From the NCBI RefSeq assembly GCF_001411475.1, contig NZ_LLWH01000209.1:36779-100778 (forward strand): DNA of 64,000 nucleotides, given 5' to 3'. Position 1 is the stretch's first letter, and every line of letters starts with the position of its first letter. Positions 36,607 through 45,947 of the stretch are shown one piece after another. Both the position numbers and the translations under genes were made by a program. The stretch is from Pseudomonas endophytica (GTDB taxonomy: Bacteria > Pseudomonadota > Gammaproteobacteria > Pseudomonadales > Pseudomonadaceae). The notes under the pieces are model-generated. The model searched no databases. It saw only the letters and a program-made list of their open reading frames with translations, and had not been told where the DNA came from.

Positions 36607-39600
36607 ATGACTGACGAATCGCCTGCAATCAACTCGCTGTTGAAAAATCTCGATCAAACCATGATCGCCGACCGCCACAAGCTACGTCGGCAGTTGCATG
36701 AGCTACGCAAAAAACCGGATGACGCCAAGCTGGCGGCGTGGGCCGAGCGTGTGCAGGCCTCGTGCGCGCAAGTCACGGCGCGGGCGGCAAGCGTGCCGTT
36801 AATACGTTATGACGAGAATCTGCCGATTGCCGCCAAGCGCGATGAAATCAAAGCGGCATTGCTCAAGCATCAAGTGTTGATCCTGGCCGGTGAAACAGGC
36901 TCGGGTAAAACCACCCAGTTGCCGAAAATCTGCCTCGAAATTGGCCGTGGACAGCACGGCTTGATCGGCCATACCCAGCCGCGCCGAATTGCTGCGCGCA
37001 GTGTCGCCACCCGGGTCGCTGAAGAGCTAGGGACTCCGCTGGGAGCGCTAGTCGGGTATCAAGTGCGGTTTGAGGATCAAAGTGATTCCAACACCCTGAT
37101 CAAGCTGATGACCGACGGGATTTTGCTGGCTGAAACCCAGCATGACCGTTTCCTTGAGCGCTATGACACGATCATCGTCGACGAAGCTCACGAGCGCAGC
37201 TTGAACATCGACTTTTTGCTGGGTTATCTGAAGGTTCTGCTACCAAGGCGCCCGGATCTTAAAGTCATCATCACCTCTGCCACCATCGACCTTGAACGTT
37301 TCTCCAAACACTTTAACGATGCGCCGATTGTTGAAGTGTCAGGTCGAACCTATCCAGTCGAGACGTGGTATCGCCCGCTGACGTCGGAGCAGGACGAAGA
37401 GGGCAACAGTGTCGAAGAAGATCTAAGTGTCGACCAAGCGATCATCGCCACCTTGGATGAGATCGCCGCCCATGAGCGCAGCGAGCGCAAAAGCCCGGGT
37501 GACGTGTTGGTGTTTCTACCCGGCGAACGCGAGATTCGCGATGCCGCCGAAATACTGCGCAAGGCGCAACTCAAACACACCGAAATTTTGCCGTTGTATG
37601 CACGGCTATCACCGGCTGAGCAACAACGGATATTCCAGTCGCACCCAGGGCGTCGTGTGGTACTGGCGACCAACGTCGCTGAAACCTCGCTGACGGTGCC
37701 GGGTATTCGCTATGTAATCGACAGTGGCACTGCGCGTATCAGCCGCTACAGCTACCGAGCCAAGGTTCAGCGCTTGCCAATTGAGGCCATTTCCCAGGCC
37801 AGCGCCAATCAGCGCAAAGGTCGCTGCGGTCGTGTTGAGCCGGGGATTTGCGTGCGTTTGTACGCTGAAGAAGATTTCAACGGTCGTCCGGAATTTACCG
37901 ACCCTGAGATTCTGCGTACCAACCTTGCGGCCGTTATCTTGCAGATGCTGCACCTGCGCTTGGGCGAAATTACCGCATTCCCGTTTATCGAACCGCCGGA
38001 TGGCAAGGCCATCACTGACGGTTTTAACCTGCTGCAAGAGCTGTCGGCGGTTAACCGTGAGAACCAGCTGACGCCGTTGGGCCGCCAGTTGGCGCGCTTG
38101 CCGGTTGACCCGCGCATGGGCCGCATGTTGCTCGAGGCGGCGAAGCTGGGCAGTTTGCAAGAAGTGTTGATCGTCGCCAGTGCAATGTCGGTGCAAGACC
38201 CGCGAGAACGTCCACCAGAACGTCAACAGGCGGCCGATCAAGCTCACGCGCAATGGAAGGATGTGGACTCGGACTTTGCTGCGCTGATCAATGTGTGGCG
38301 CGGTTTTGAAGAACAACGCCAAGCGCTGACCGCGAGCCCATTGCGCAACTGGTGCCGCAAGAACTTCCTAAATTACTTGCGATTGCGCGAATGGCGGGAC
38401 TCTCATCGCCAATTGAGCCTGATCTGCCGAGACATGCAGCTTAGCGTGAATAAAGAGCCTGCTGACTATCCCAAACTGCACAAAGCGGTGCTGTCAGGGT
38501 TGCTGAGCCAAATCGGGCAAAAAACCGAAGACGGTGATTACTTAGGTGCGCGTCAGCGCCGGTTCTGGATTCACCCCTCGTCAGGCTTGGGCAAAAAACG
38601 TCCGCAGTGGCTGATGACCGCCGAGTTAGTTGAAACCACCAAGCTGTATGCACGGATGGTTGCCAAAATTGACTCGGACTGGATTGAGCCGCTGGCGGGG
38701 CATCTGATTAAAAAGAACTACTTTGAGCCGCACTGGGAAAAGAAACGTGGCCAAGTAGTGGCTTATGAGCAGATCACGCTGTATGGCCTGATTGTGGTCG
38801 GTCGTCGCGCGGTGCATTACGGCCCGATTGACCCCGTGCTGTCGCGCGAAGTGTTCATCCGTGAAGGGCTGGTGCGCGGCGAGATTCAGTCTCGAGCCAA
38901 GTGCTTGACGGCCAATGCGCAATTGCTTGAGCAACTCGATGAGCTAGAAGCCAAGGCGCGGCGCCGCGACATCTTGGCCGACGAAGAAACGCTTTATGCG
39001 TTCTATGACGCTCGTCTGCCCGCTGAAATCCATCAGACCGCGACCTTTGACAGCTGGTACCGGGTGAATAGCCAGAAAGACCCGCAGTTGTTGATCATGC
39101 GCGAAGAGGACGTGCTGGCGCGCGAAGCCACCGAAATCACCGCCAAGCACTACCCGAACACCCTGCACCTAGGGGATTTGACCCTAGAGTTGAGTTATCA
39201 CTTCGAGCCCAACCACCCGCGTGATGGCGTCACGGTTAAAGTGCCTGCTCCTTTATTGTCTGTACTGCCGCCCGAGCGGCTGGAATGGCTAGTGCCGGGC
39301 ATGATCGAAGCCAAGTGCATTGCGTTAGTGCGCAGTCTGCCCAAGGCGCTTCGGAAAAACTTTGTCCCCGTGCCGGACTTCGTCAAAGCGGCCTTGCAGC
39401 GGATGGCGTTTGGCGAGGGTTCATTGCCACAGGTATTGGGGCGCGAACTCTTACGCATGACAGGCGCACGGGTGAGTGACGAGGCGTGGGCCGAAGCCGC
39501 ACAGCAGGTCGAGAACCATCTGAAGATGAACCTCGAAATTGTCGATGGCGAAGGTCAGTTTCTGGGGGAGGGTCGCGACCTTGCCGAATTGACCGCTCGC

Positions 39601-40518
39601 TTTGCCCAAGCCAGCCAAGCTGCGCTCGCGGTGCCGCAAACTGCAAAAAGCCAGCAGCCTGTTGAGGCAAAAGTATTTGCGCCGGTGGCTGAAAAAGCCC
39701 AGCAAAAAATCGCCGGGCTATCGATGACGGTTTACCCGGCTTTGGTGGAAGAAGGCAACTCGGTCAAAGAGGGGCGTTTTTCGACACCGGCCGAGGCCGA
39801 GTATCAACATCGTCGAGCCTTGCAGCGTTTGCTGATGCAACAGTTGGCCGAACCGACCAAGTATTTGCGCAGCAAATTACCGGGGCAGACGGAGCTGGGC
39901 TTGTTGTATCGCGAACTGGGTCGGGTTGAGAGTTTACTCGAAGACATCCTACTGGCCAGCCTCGACAGTTGCATCCTTGAGGGCGAGACGACATTGCCGC
40001 GTGACGGTGCAGGCTTGGCCTCGTTGGCTGAGCGCAAGCGCGGTGCTTTGACCGAGCAGACCGAAAAGCTGGCCAACGTGACGCTGGACATTCTCAAACT
40101 GTGGCACGGGCTGCAAAAGCGCTTTAAAGGCAAGATCGACTTGGCGCAGGCCGTGGCCTTAAACGACATCAAACAGCAACTCAGCCATTTGGTGTACCCG
40201 GGCTTTGTTCGTGAAACGCCTGCGCTGTGGCTCAAAGAGTTGCCGCGTTACCTCAAGGCCATTGAAATGCGCCTTGAAAAACTGCCAGCTCAAGTGCAGA
40301 AAGACCGAGTGTGGAGTGGCGAGCTGAGTGGTTTGTGGGCGCAGTACCAAGCGCGGGCCACCAAGCACGCCCAAGAAGGCAAGCGCGATCCGCAGTTGGA
40401 GGTTTACCGTTGGTGGTTGGAGGAATACCGCGTGTCGTTATTCGGCCAGCAACTGGGCACCAAAGTGCCGATTTCTGATAAGCGATTGAGCAAGCAGTGG
40501 AGCTTGGTAGATGCTTGA
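36607..40518 (+). CDS. hrpA: ATP-dependent RNA helicase HrpA
   Basis: The 1303-residue product is full length for HrpA. The DEAH helicase core has Walker A GETGSGKT (95-102) and DEAH (192-195), SAT in ITSATIDLE, and the C-terminal QRKGRCGR motif VI region; the helicase-associated HA2, OB-fold and DUF3418 regions follow (about 470-1290). HrpA acts on mRNA and stalled or collided ribosomes in the cytosol. No frameshift was seen; several long antisense frames inside it look like codon-bias shadows. Confidence 0.96.
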   Translation: MTDESPAINSLLKNLDQTMIADRHKLRRQLHELRKKPDDAKLAAWAERVQASCAQVTARAASVPLIRYDENLPIAAKRDEIKAALLKHQVLILAGETGSGKTTQLPKICLEIGRGQHGLIGHTQPRRIAARSVATRVAEELGTPLGALVGYQVRFEDQSDSNTLIKLMTDGILLAETQHDRFLERYDTIIVDEAHERSLNIDFLLGYLKVLLPRRPDLKVIITSATIDLERFSKHFNDAPIVEVSGRTYPVETWYRPLTSEQDEEGNSVEEDLSVDQAIIATLDEIAAHERSERKSPGDVLVFLPGEREIRDAAEILRKAQLKHTEILPLYARLSPAEQQRIFQSHPGRRVVLATNVAETSLTVPGIRYVIDSGTARISRYSYRAKVQRLPIEAISQASANQRKGRCGRVEPGICVRLYAEEDFNGRPEFTDPEILRTNLAAVILQMLHLRLGEITAFPFIEPPDGKAITDGFNLLQELSAVNRENQLTPLGRQLARLPVDPRMGRMLLEAAKLGSLQEVLIVASAMSVQDPRERPPERQQAADQAHAQWKDVDSDFAALINVWRGFEEQRQALTASPLRNWCRKNFLNYLRLREWRDSHRQLSLICRDMQLSVNKEPADYPKLHKAVLSGLLSQIGQKTEDGDYLGARQRRFWIHPSSGLGKKRPQWLMTAELVETTKLYARMVAKIDSDWIEPLAGHLIKKNYFEPHWEKKRGQVVAYEQITLYGLIVVGRRAVHYGPIDPVLSREVFIREGLVRGEIQSRAKCLTANAQLLEQLDELEAKARRRDILADEETLYAFYDARLPAEIHQTATFDSWYRVNSQKDPQLLIMREEDVLAREATEITAKHYPNTLHLGDLTLELSYHFEPNHPRDGVTVKVPAPLLSVLPPERLEWLVPGMIEAKCIALVRSLPKALRKNFVPVPDFVKAALQRMAFGEGSLPQVLGRELLRMTGARVSDEAWAEAAQQVENHLKMNLEIVDGEGQFLGEGRDLAELTARFAQASQAALAVPQTAKSQQPVEAKVFAPVAEKAQQKIAGLSMTVYPALVEEGNSVKEGRFSTPAEAEYQHRRALQRLLMQQLAEPTKYLRSKLPGQTELGLLYRELGRVESLLEDILLASLDSCILEGETTLPRDGAGLASLAERKRGALTEQTEKLANVTLDILKLWHGLQKRFKGKIDLAQAVALNDIKQQLSHLVYPGFVRETPALWLKELPRYLKAIEMRLEKLPAQVQKDRVWSGELSGLWAQYQARATKHAQEGKRDPQLEVYRWWLEEYRVSLFGQQLGTKVPISDKRLSKQWSLVDA

Positions 40519-40545
40519 CTCTGCTGACGAATAACTGAGTAGACA

Positions 40546-40602
40546 CTGCCGCAGGCTGCGATCTTTTGATCTTTAAAGATCGCAGCCTGCGCCAGCGCCT
40601 AC
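40546..40602. repeat. REPIN after hrpA
   Basis: GCAGGCTGCGATCTTT (40551-40566) pairs perfectly over 16 bases with AAAGATCGCAGCCTGC (40575-40590) around an 8-base loop. It lies 28 bases past the hrpA stop and may act as its terminator. Confidence 0.85.
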
Positions 40603-40706
40603 GAAAAAACAGGTCGCACGCAACATGTTGCCTTTTATGGCAAACTTCGCGGCTATAAGTACCTGACGCGATTATTTTCTGCTTGAACAAAATAAGAGGA
40701 ACGACC

Positions 40707-41828
40707 GTGAATAACGTCGTCATCAGTGGCACCGGCCTGTTCACCCCGGCCAACAGCATTTCCAACGAAGAGTTGGTGCAGTCTTACAATGCTTATGTCC
40801 AACAGTTCAACGCCGACAATGCTAGCGCTATCGAGGCCGGTGATATTGAACCTCTGGCTGAGTCCAACGCCGCCTTTATCGAAAAAGCCTCAGGTATTAA
40901 AAGCCGTTTTGTGATGGACAAGGAGGGCATCCTTGACCCACAACGCATGCGCCCACGTTTGCCTCAGCGTTCCAACGACGAGATGTCGGTGCTTTGCGAG
41001 ATGGCGGTAGGCGCCGCCAAACAAGCGTTGGAGCGTGCTGGCAAGACCGCTGCTGATATCGACGGGGTGATCGTTGCCTGCTCAAACCTGCAACGCCCTT
41101 ACCCGGCAATTGCCATTGAAGTGCAACAGGCTTTGGGTATCCAAGGCTTTGGCTTTGACATGAACGTCGCTTGCTCTTCGGCAACCTTCGGTTTGCAGAC
41201 CGCCAGCAACAGTGTGCAACTGGGGCAGGCACGCGCAGTGCTGTTAGTCAGCCCTGAGGTGTGCACCGGTCATTTGAACTTCCGTGACCGTGACAGCCAC
41301 TTTATTTTTGGCGATGCGGCGACCGCCATTGTGGTTGAGCGCGCTGACCTTGCGACCTCCGCGCATCAGTTCGACATCGTCAGCACCAAACTGCTGACCA
41401 CATTCTCGAACAACATCCGCAATAACTTTGGCTTCCTTAATCGGGCATCTGACGAAAACCCCGACAGCCCGGACAAACTATTCGTGCAGGAAGGTCGCAA
41501 AGTATTCCGTGATGTATGCCCAATGGTGGCCGAATTGATTGGTCAGCACTTGGAAGAAAACAAGCTTGAAGTGACCGATGTAAAACGCTTCTGGCTGCAC
41601 CAAGCCAACCTGAGCATGAACCACCTGATCGTCAAGCGCCTGTTAGGCCGCGAAGCGTCAGTTGAAGAAGCGCCGGTGATTCTCGATACCTATGCCAATA
41701 CCAGCTCGGCCGGCTCAGTGATTGCCTTCCACACCTACCAAGATGACTTGGCCAGTGGTTCGCTAGCAGTGCTCAGCTCGTTCGGTGCAGGTTACTCGAT
41801 TGGCAGTGTGATCCTGCGCAAACGCTAA
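40707..41828 (+). CDS. 3-oxoacyl-ACP synthase III family protein (PA3286-like)
   Basis: The GTG at 40707 follows AAGAGGAA by about 6 bases, giving 373 residues. The KAS III triad is C156 (NVACSSAT), H298 (WLHQANLSMN) and N331 (ANTSSAGS). It is longer than FabH (about 320) and resembles P. aeruginosa PA3286, which was reported to channel C8 units from beta-oxidation into fatty acid synthesis. Housekeeping FabH or FabY initiation cannot be excluded. A hairpin and a REPIN follow. Confidence 0.87.
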   Translation: MNNVVISGTGLFTPANSISNEELVQSYNAYVQQFNADNASAIEAGDIEPLAESNAAFIEKASGIKSRFVMDKEGILDPQRMRPRLPQRSNDEMSVLCEMAVGAAKQALERAGKTAADIDGVIVACSNLQRPYPAIAIEVQQALGIQGFGFDMNVACSSATFGLQTASNSVQLGQARAVLLVSPEVCTGHLNFRDRDSHFIFGDAATAIVVERADLATSAHQFDIVSTKLLTTFSNNIRNNFGFLNRASDENPDSPDKLFVQEGRKVFRDVCPMVAELIGQHLEENKLEVTDVKRFWLHQANLSMNHLIVKRLLGREASVEEAPVILDTYANTSSAGSVIAFHTYQDDLASGSLAVLSSFGAGYSIGSVILRKR

Positions 41829-41844
41829 GCCAAGCTCGCTCCTA

Positions 41845-41870
41845 CAGGGCTGGGTGTACACACAGCCCTG
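41845..41870. terminator. Stem-loop after the KAS III gene
   Basis: CAGGGCTG (41845-41852) pairs with CAGCCCTG (41863-41870); inside, GTGT/ACAC continues the stem after one G-A mismatch. No T tract follows, so it may be a pause or processing site rather than a strong terminator. Confidence 0.45.
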
Positions 41871-41872
41871 GA

Positions 41873-41934
41873 GGAGCTGCCGAAGGCTGCGATCTTTTGA
41901 TCTTCAACTAGCCGCGAGCAAGCTCGCGCCTACA
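41873..41934. repeat. REPIN before the sigma factor gene
   Basis: The left arm is GGAGCTGCCGAAGGCTGC and the right arm carries a GCGAGCAAGCTCGC hairpin ending GCGCCTACA, with ATCTTTTGATC between. A further partial REP tail (GCTCGCTCCTACAG) lies at 41833-41846. Confidence 0.8.
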
Positions 41935-41958
41935 GTGTTTATAAGCAGAGGAGCGTGA

Positions 41959-42570
41959 ATGGCCGCCACTGACGACGTTCTCATGCTCCAACGCCTGCTT
42001 GCGGGTGAGCAGCAGGCTTTCAGGCAGTTGGTCAGTACCTATCAAGGAGCGATGCTCGCCGTAGCGTATGCGATTGTCGGCAACCGCCATGCCGATGAAG
42101 TGGTGCAAGATGCCTGGTTGTCAGTGGTGCGTAACCTTCAGGGTTTTGAAGCACGCTCCAGCCTCAAAACTTGGCTCCTGACGATCACCGCCAACGCCGC
42201 TAAAACCCGTTTGAAACATACCCGCCGTGAAGTCTTGCTCGACGACCTGCCGTCGCCCCACGGCACAGTTGATGATGGGCGTTTCGCCAGCGATGGTCAT
42301 TGGTTGCTGGCGCCTTATGCCTGGCACGATGACACACCACAAGCGTTGCTCACTGAAGAAGAGTTGCGAGAGTGCCTTGAACACACGCTGCTCAGCCTGC
42401 CGCTGTTGCAACGCTCGGTGCTGATTCTACGAGAGCGCCAAGGGCTGGAGTTGCAACAGATTTGTAATCTTCTCGACCTCTCGCTCTCTAATGTCCGAGT
42501 GCTGGTGCATCGTGCCCGGCTTAAAGTATTTGCGACTGTGGAGCACTTCGGGGAGACGGGTGAATGTTGA
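41959..42570 (+). CDS. ECF-type RNA polymerase sigma factor
   Basis: The 203-residue product has sigma region 2 (EQQAFRQLVSTYQGAMLAVAYAIVG, then DEVVQDAWLSVVRNL) and region 4 (LPLLQRSVLILRERQG, then the helix-turn-helix LEQICNLLDLSLSNVRV-like stretch LQQICNLLDLSLSNVRVLVHRA). It is preceded by GAGGAG. The anti-sigma gene overlaps its end by 7 bases. It corresponds in context to PA3285. The regulon is not known; the porin gene next door, divergent in orientation, is one candidate. Confidence 0.9.
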   Translation: MAATDDVLMLQRLLAGEQQAFRQLVSTYQGAMLAVAYAIVGNRHADEVVQDAWLSVVRNLQGFEARSSLKTWLLTITANAAKTRLKHTRREVLLDDLPSPHGTVDDGRFASDGHWLLAPYAWHDDTPQALLTEEELRECLEHTLLSLPLLQRSVLILRERQGLELQQICNLLDLSLSNVRVLVHRARLKVFATVEHFGETGEC

Positions 42571-42797
42571 GCTGTAAGCACTATGTTGCGCGATCAAGTG
42601 ACCACATGGACCAGCAGTTGAGTGTTCGTGAGCATTTACAGGTACGGTATCACCTGCTGTTTTGTCCGAGTTGTCGGCGCTTTGTCAGGCAGATGCGTTT
42701 GATGCGGGTAATGGTGAAGGCGATGCCCGAACCGTTACCCAGTGATCTGGATACGACGGTTGAGCGAATGATGCGTGAGCAGTCGCGTCAGCGATAG
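42564..42797 (+). CDS. Minimal zinc-binding anti-sigma factor
   Basis: This 77-residue protein is almost only a ZAS domain: C4, H30, C34 and C37 give the HxxxCxxC anti-sigma zinc motif (HLLFCPSC). There is no membrane segment and no sensor domain, so it should be soluble. The start overlaps the sigma factor stop region by 7 bases, which couples their translation. It presumably binds the ECF sigma factor and releases it on thiol oxidation or zinc loss; that signal is inferred. Confidence 0.85.
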   Translation: MLSCKHYVARSSDHMDQQLSVREHLQVRYHLLFCPSCRRFVRQMRLMRVMVKAMPEPLPSDLDTTVERMMREQSRQR

Positions 42798-42863
42798 AGC
42801 GCAGGCAAGACTTGCGTCGGTGGATGTGATGGGGGCCGACGACAGCCATGCTCTGCGGGAAAA

Positions 42864-42895
42864 CACACACCACTGAATAGCTTCAGCGGTGTGTT
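42864..42895. terminator. Bidirectional terminator between anti-sigma and porin genes
   Basis: ACACACCACTGAA and TTCAGCGGTGTGT pair with one A-C mismatch around a TAGC loop, with AAA on the left and TTTG on the right. It separates the convergent operon end (42797) and the porin gene end (42912). Confidence 0.75.
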
Positions 42896-42911
42896 TGTTG
42901 CGTGAAACGAT

Positions 42912-44204
42912 TTAGAACTTGGCTTCTACGTCCAGTTGCAGCGTGTTGACCTTCGCGTCTTTCTGAGTCGACGTAGCGTAGTCAGCTTTGGTCAGGAAGT
43001 AAGTCACACCGACACCAAAGTTTTTGTCGATTTCGTAACCCAGTTTGACCTTGTGACCTCGAGAGCCGGTAGTTCCGTTAGCAAAGTCAGAATCGGTGAA
43101 GGCGCCGACCACTGCGTTACGCTGAACATCGCGGTAGTTGTAGTCCAAGCTAAACGCGTTGAGCTTGCTCTTGAAGCCCACCAGCCATGCGTCGTCTTGG
43201 TCGCTGTCGGTTTCGGAGTTATGCACATATTGGCCATACAAGGACAGCGGTAGCGGCAGGTTAGCGATATCGACCTGACCGAAACCTTCCCACAGACGGA
43301 ACTCGCTGGTGCTGTTGCCGTTAACGGCCAAGGCACACGGAGTGGTTTTAGTGCCAGTGGTTGGGCAGCGGCTGTCCTCGTCGTTTTTGAAGCCGTAAAC
43401 GCTACCCCCCAAGGTCACTTTCAAGCTGTCGGTTGGGGTGAAGCGAGCACCTAACTGACCGGCGTACATGCTCAAGTCATTTTTAAATTGCACGCCATCG
43501 CCGTTAACGTTGTCTTTGAGCGTGTAATAGCCGGTGCTACCGAACATCTCGACGCCACTGCTGCCCAAGTTGGTCTTGTAGGACGCCGACACACCTTCTG
43601 GGTTGATGTCGCTGTCCCAGATCACGTCGCCCATGTTGACCCACTGTTGTGGCATTTTGCCGCCGACCAAGTGCAGGTTCTTGATCGCTGTTGGATGGTA
43701 GTCCACATAAGCCATGTCCAGCCACAGCTGCTTCTTGTCGAAGTAGTTGTCCAAGTCTTGGTTGGTGGAGCGCGCGTCGTCGCTGCTGCCGGTGGCGATA
43801 CGAATACCGGTGTTCACTTGCGGGTTGATTTCGGTGAAAGCGCCTAGACGCGCACGGATACGTTGACGGTCACGGTTTTTACCGTCGGATTCACCGTCAA
43901 TTTTCACGGTTTCATGACGCACGCGAACGTCGCCTTTGAATTCGGTTTTGGCAGCCCATGCCACTTTCTGTTCGAAAGCGCTGAGGTCAGATTTTTTGAC
44001 CTGTTGAGCCGCCGCCTCTTGCTGAGCTTGTTTCTCGCTGGTCAACTCGGTTTGCAGTTCGGCGTACTGTGAAGCGGATATAGAGCCGTTTGCTTTGAGC
44101 ATTTCAAGCAGTTTTGCATCCACGGCAGCGCTCGCCGGAACACTCATGCCTAATACCAGCCCGCCACACAGTCCCGCCGCAATCCGTGTAGAAACAAGAC
44201 GCAT
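42912..44204 (-). CDS. Putative outer-membrane porin
   Basis: From the ATG at 44204 (GGGAGA 7 bases upstream) the product has 430 residues. A signal peptide ends near PASA|AVDAK. A short helical, glutamine-rich region (about 30-75) precedes the beta-barrel, which ends in a phenylalanine (LDVEAKF) as needed for Bam-mediated insertion. It fits the putative-porin family that carries a coiled-coil periplasmic start; it is not OprO/OprP. The substrate is unknown. Confidence 0.87.
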   Translation of the reverse strand: MRLVSTRIAAGLCGGLVLGMSVPASAAVDAKLLEMLKANGSISASQYAELQTELTSEKQAQQEAAAQQVKKSDLSAFEQKVAWAAKTEFKGDVRVRHETVKIDGESDGKNRDRQRIRARLGAFTEINPQVNTGIRIATGSSDDARSTNQDLDNYFDKKQLWLDMAYVDYHPTAIKNLHLVGGKMPQQWVNMGDVIWDSDINPEGVSASYKTNLGSSGVEMFGSTGYYTLKDNVNGDGVQFKNDLSMYAGQLGARFTPTDSLKVTLGGSVYGFKNDEDSRCPTTGTKTTPCALAVNGNSTSEFRLWEGFGQVDIANLPLPLSLYGQYVHNSETDSDQDDAWLVGFKSKLNAFSLDYNYRDVQRNAVVGAFTDSDFANGTTGSRGHKVKLGYEIDKNFGVGVTYFLTKADYATSTQKDAKVNTLQLDVEAKF

Positions 44205-44267
44205 ATGAATCTCCCAGTAGTGAGATGGCCCCAGCCACCCCAAGCACAATCGGTCCTTATGGACTCG

Positions 44268-44295
44268 TAAATATGATGTTTAGATGGAGTGACAA
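44268..44295 (-). promoter_or_regulatory. Candidate promoter of the porin gene
   Basis: On the minus strand TTGTCA (44295-44290) and TATTTA (44273-44268) are separated by 16 bases, at five and four of six consensus positions. It lies 64 bases before the porin ATG. Confidence 0.35.
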
Positions 44296-44528
44296 GCGGC
44301 TGGCTCATAACCCCGACTTCTAAGAAGCGGCGCCAGTATCGCGGCTGGATATGACAGAAAAGTGGCACGTTGATAGCAACTATGTGACATCGCACCTGAA
44401 CGCTGAAACGAGTCACCTGAGGGCGTGTATTTTTGGCAAGGGCAGTCAGTGCAGTCACAGGTAAAAAAGCAGCGTCATGGACCAAGTGCTAAGATCGCCG
44501 CTCAATTGCACAGGTCAGGGGGCTTTGA

Positions 44529-45653
44529 ATGCCGTTACAACGACTGGACAGCCTGTCCGCCATCTCGGCTCAGCAGTGGGATTCACTGGTGCCCGTGGCG
44601 CAACCGTTCCTTCGTCACGGGTTTCTCAGCGCACTGCAAGACAGCGGGAGTTTGGGGCCGCATTCCGGTTGGCAGTCTGAACACTTGGTGCTAGTGGAAA
44701 ACGGTCAATACCTAGCGGCACTGCCCAGTTACAGAAAATGGCATTCCTATGGCGAGTACGTGTTTGATCACGAATGGGCGAATGCGTGCGAACGAGCCGG
44801 GATCGAGTACTACCCCAAACTGTTGAGCGCAGTGCCCTTCAGCCCGGTCACTGGCCCGCGATTGCTGGCTGCGCGGGTTGAAGACGGCCTTGAGTTATTG
44901 GCTGCATTGCCCGGCTATCTGGAACTCGAAGGGCTGTCCAGTGCGCACATCAACTTCACAGATGCTCAGGCGGATATCGTGCTGGGGCAACAGCCCGGTT
45001 GGTTGCAGCGCTTGGGTTGCCAGTTTCATTGGCAAAATCGTGAGTACCGGGACTTTCAGGACTTTCTCGATGCATTGAGTTCGCGCAAGCGCAAGCAAAT
45101 GCGCAAAGAGCGTGAGCAAGTGGCAGGGCAGGGTGTTGAGTTTGAATGGCTAGAGGGGCAACAGGTCACTGAGGCCCAGTGGGACTTTGTCTACGCCTGT
45201 TACGCCAACACCTATGCCGTAAGACGGCAAACACCGTACCTGACCCGAGATTTTTTCAGTGTGTTGGCCGAGCGTATGCCCGAGTCGATTCGCGTCGTTC
45301 TGGCCAAGCAAGGTTCAACGCCGGTCGCTATGGCCTTTAGCTTGATCGGTGGCGGCAGTTTGTATGGCCGTTACTGGGGCTGTTTGGCGGAGTTTGACCG
45401 CTTGCACTTCGAGACGTGTTTTTACCAAGGTATGGAGTACGCCATCGCTCAAGGCATTCAGCGTTTTGATGCGGGCGCCCAAGGTGAGCACAAGCTAATA
45501 CGCGGCTTTGAACCGGTGATTACCCATTCCTGGCATTACTTGCGCCATCAGGGTCTAAAAGCTGCCGTCAGTGATTTTCTGAACCGTGAGCGGGTCGGGG
45601 TCTTGGCCTATGCGCAAGAGGCGAGGGCAGCACTGCCTTACCGGCAAGCCTGA
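44529..45653 (+). CDS. FemAB/GNAT-related acyltransferase-like protein (COG3146)
   Basis: The 374-residue product matches the peptidogalycan biosysnthesis/COG3146 family: an N-terminal FLRHGFLSALQDSGS segment, a basic SRKRKQMRKEREQV stretch and a central YWGCLAEFDRLHFETCFYQGMEYAIAQ core followed by FDAGAQGEHKLIRGFEP. FemAB-type proteins add amino acids from tRNA or acyl groups; the family has no proven activity in Pseudomonas. No neighbour gives a pathway. Confidence 0.85.
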   Translation: MPLQRLDSLSAISAQQWDSLVPVAQPFLRHGFLSALQDSGSLGPHSGWQSEHLVLVENGQYLAALPSYRKWHSYGEYVFDHEWANACERAGIEYYPKLLSAVPFSPVTGPRLLAARVEDGLELLAALPGYLELEGLSSAHINFTDAQADIVLGQQPGWLQRLGCQFHWQNREYRDFQDFLDALSSRKRKQMRKEREQVAGQGVEFEWLEGQQVTEAQWDFVYACYANTYAVRRQTPYLTRDFFSVLAERMPESIRVVLAKQGSTPVAMAFSLIGGGSLYGRYWGCLAEFDRLHFETCFYQGMEYAIAQGIQRFDAGAQGEHKLIRGFEPVITHSWHYLRHQGLKAAVSDFLNRERVGVLAYAQEARAALPYRQA

Positions 45654-45706
45654 CAGAGGCAGTGCTGATTTCAATCAAAAGCCAAAGAAGGATCAATGGT
45701 GTTTTT

Positions 45707-45778
45707 TGTAGGAGCTGCCGCAGGCTGCGATCTTTGCTTTTGAAGATCTATAGATCGCAGCCTGCGGCAGCTCCTACA
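45707..45778. repeat. Perfect REPIN, 27-base arms
   Basis: 45707-45733 and 45752-45778 are exact inverted copies of 27 bases, from TGTAGGAGCTGCCGCAGG inward, with an 18-base centre. This is the cleanest REPIN copy in the window. Confidence 0.95.
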
Positions 45779-45879
45779 GGAAAGTCGTTAGACGCTGGCT
45801 GTTGCTAGTGTTTGCAAGCTTGGCACTCTAAGTGGGCCTCCTAAATCAAAAGCTAAAACAAGATCAATGGCGTTTTTTC

Positions 45880-45936
45880 GTAGGAGCTGCCGCAGGCTGC
45901 GATCTTTGCTTTTGCAGATCACCAGATCGCAGCCTG
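45880..45936. repeat. Truncated REPIN at the end of the ABC transporter gene
   Basis: GTAGGAGCTGCCGCAGGC opens the left arm; the right arm stops at AGATCGCAGCCTG, 11 bases before the ABC gene's stop codon, lacking GGCAGCTCCTACA. Confidence 0.85.
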
Positions 45937-45947
45937 ATAGGGCGTGA

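Larger units (their letters stand above)
45673..45936. repeat. Tandem 171-base duplication carrying two REPINs
   Basis: AATCAAAAGC followed by GATCAATGG and a T run occurs at 45673 and again at 45844, 171 bases apart, each time directly before GTAGGAGCTGCCGCAGGC. The second unit ends early: its REPIN loses the final ...CTCCTACA. The same AATCAAAAGC flank occurs again before the REP arm at about 54656. Confidence 0.8.

Noticed and set aside
37609..38322. 237-codon antisense frame inside hrpA
   Set aside because: It mirrors hrpA in a GC-biased frame and lacks a start site or family motifs; a codon-bias shadow.
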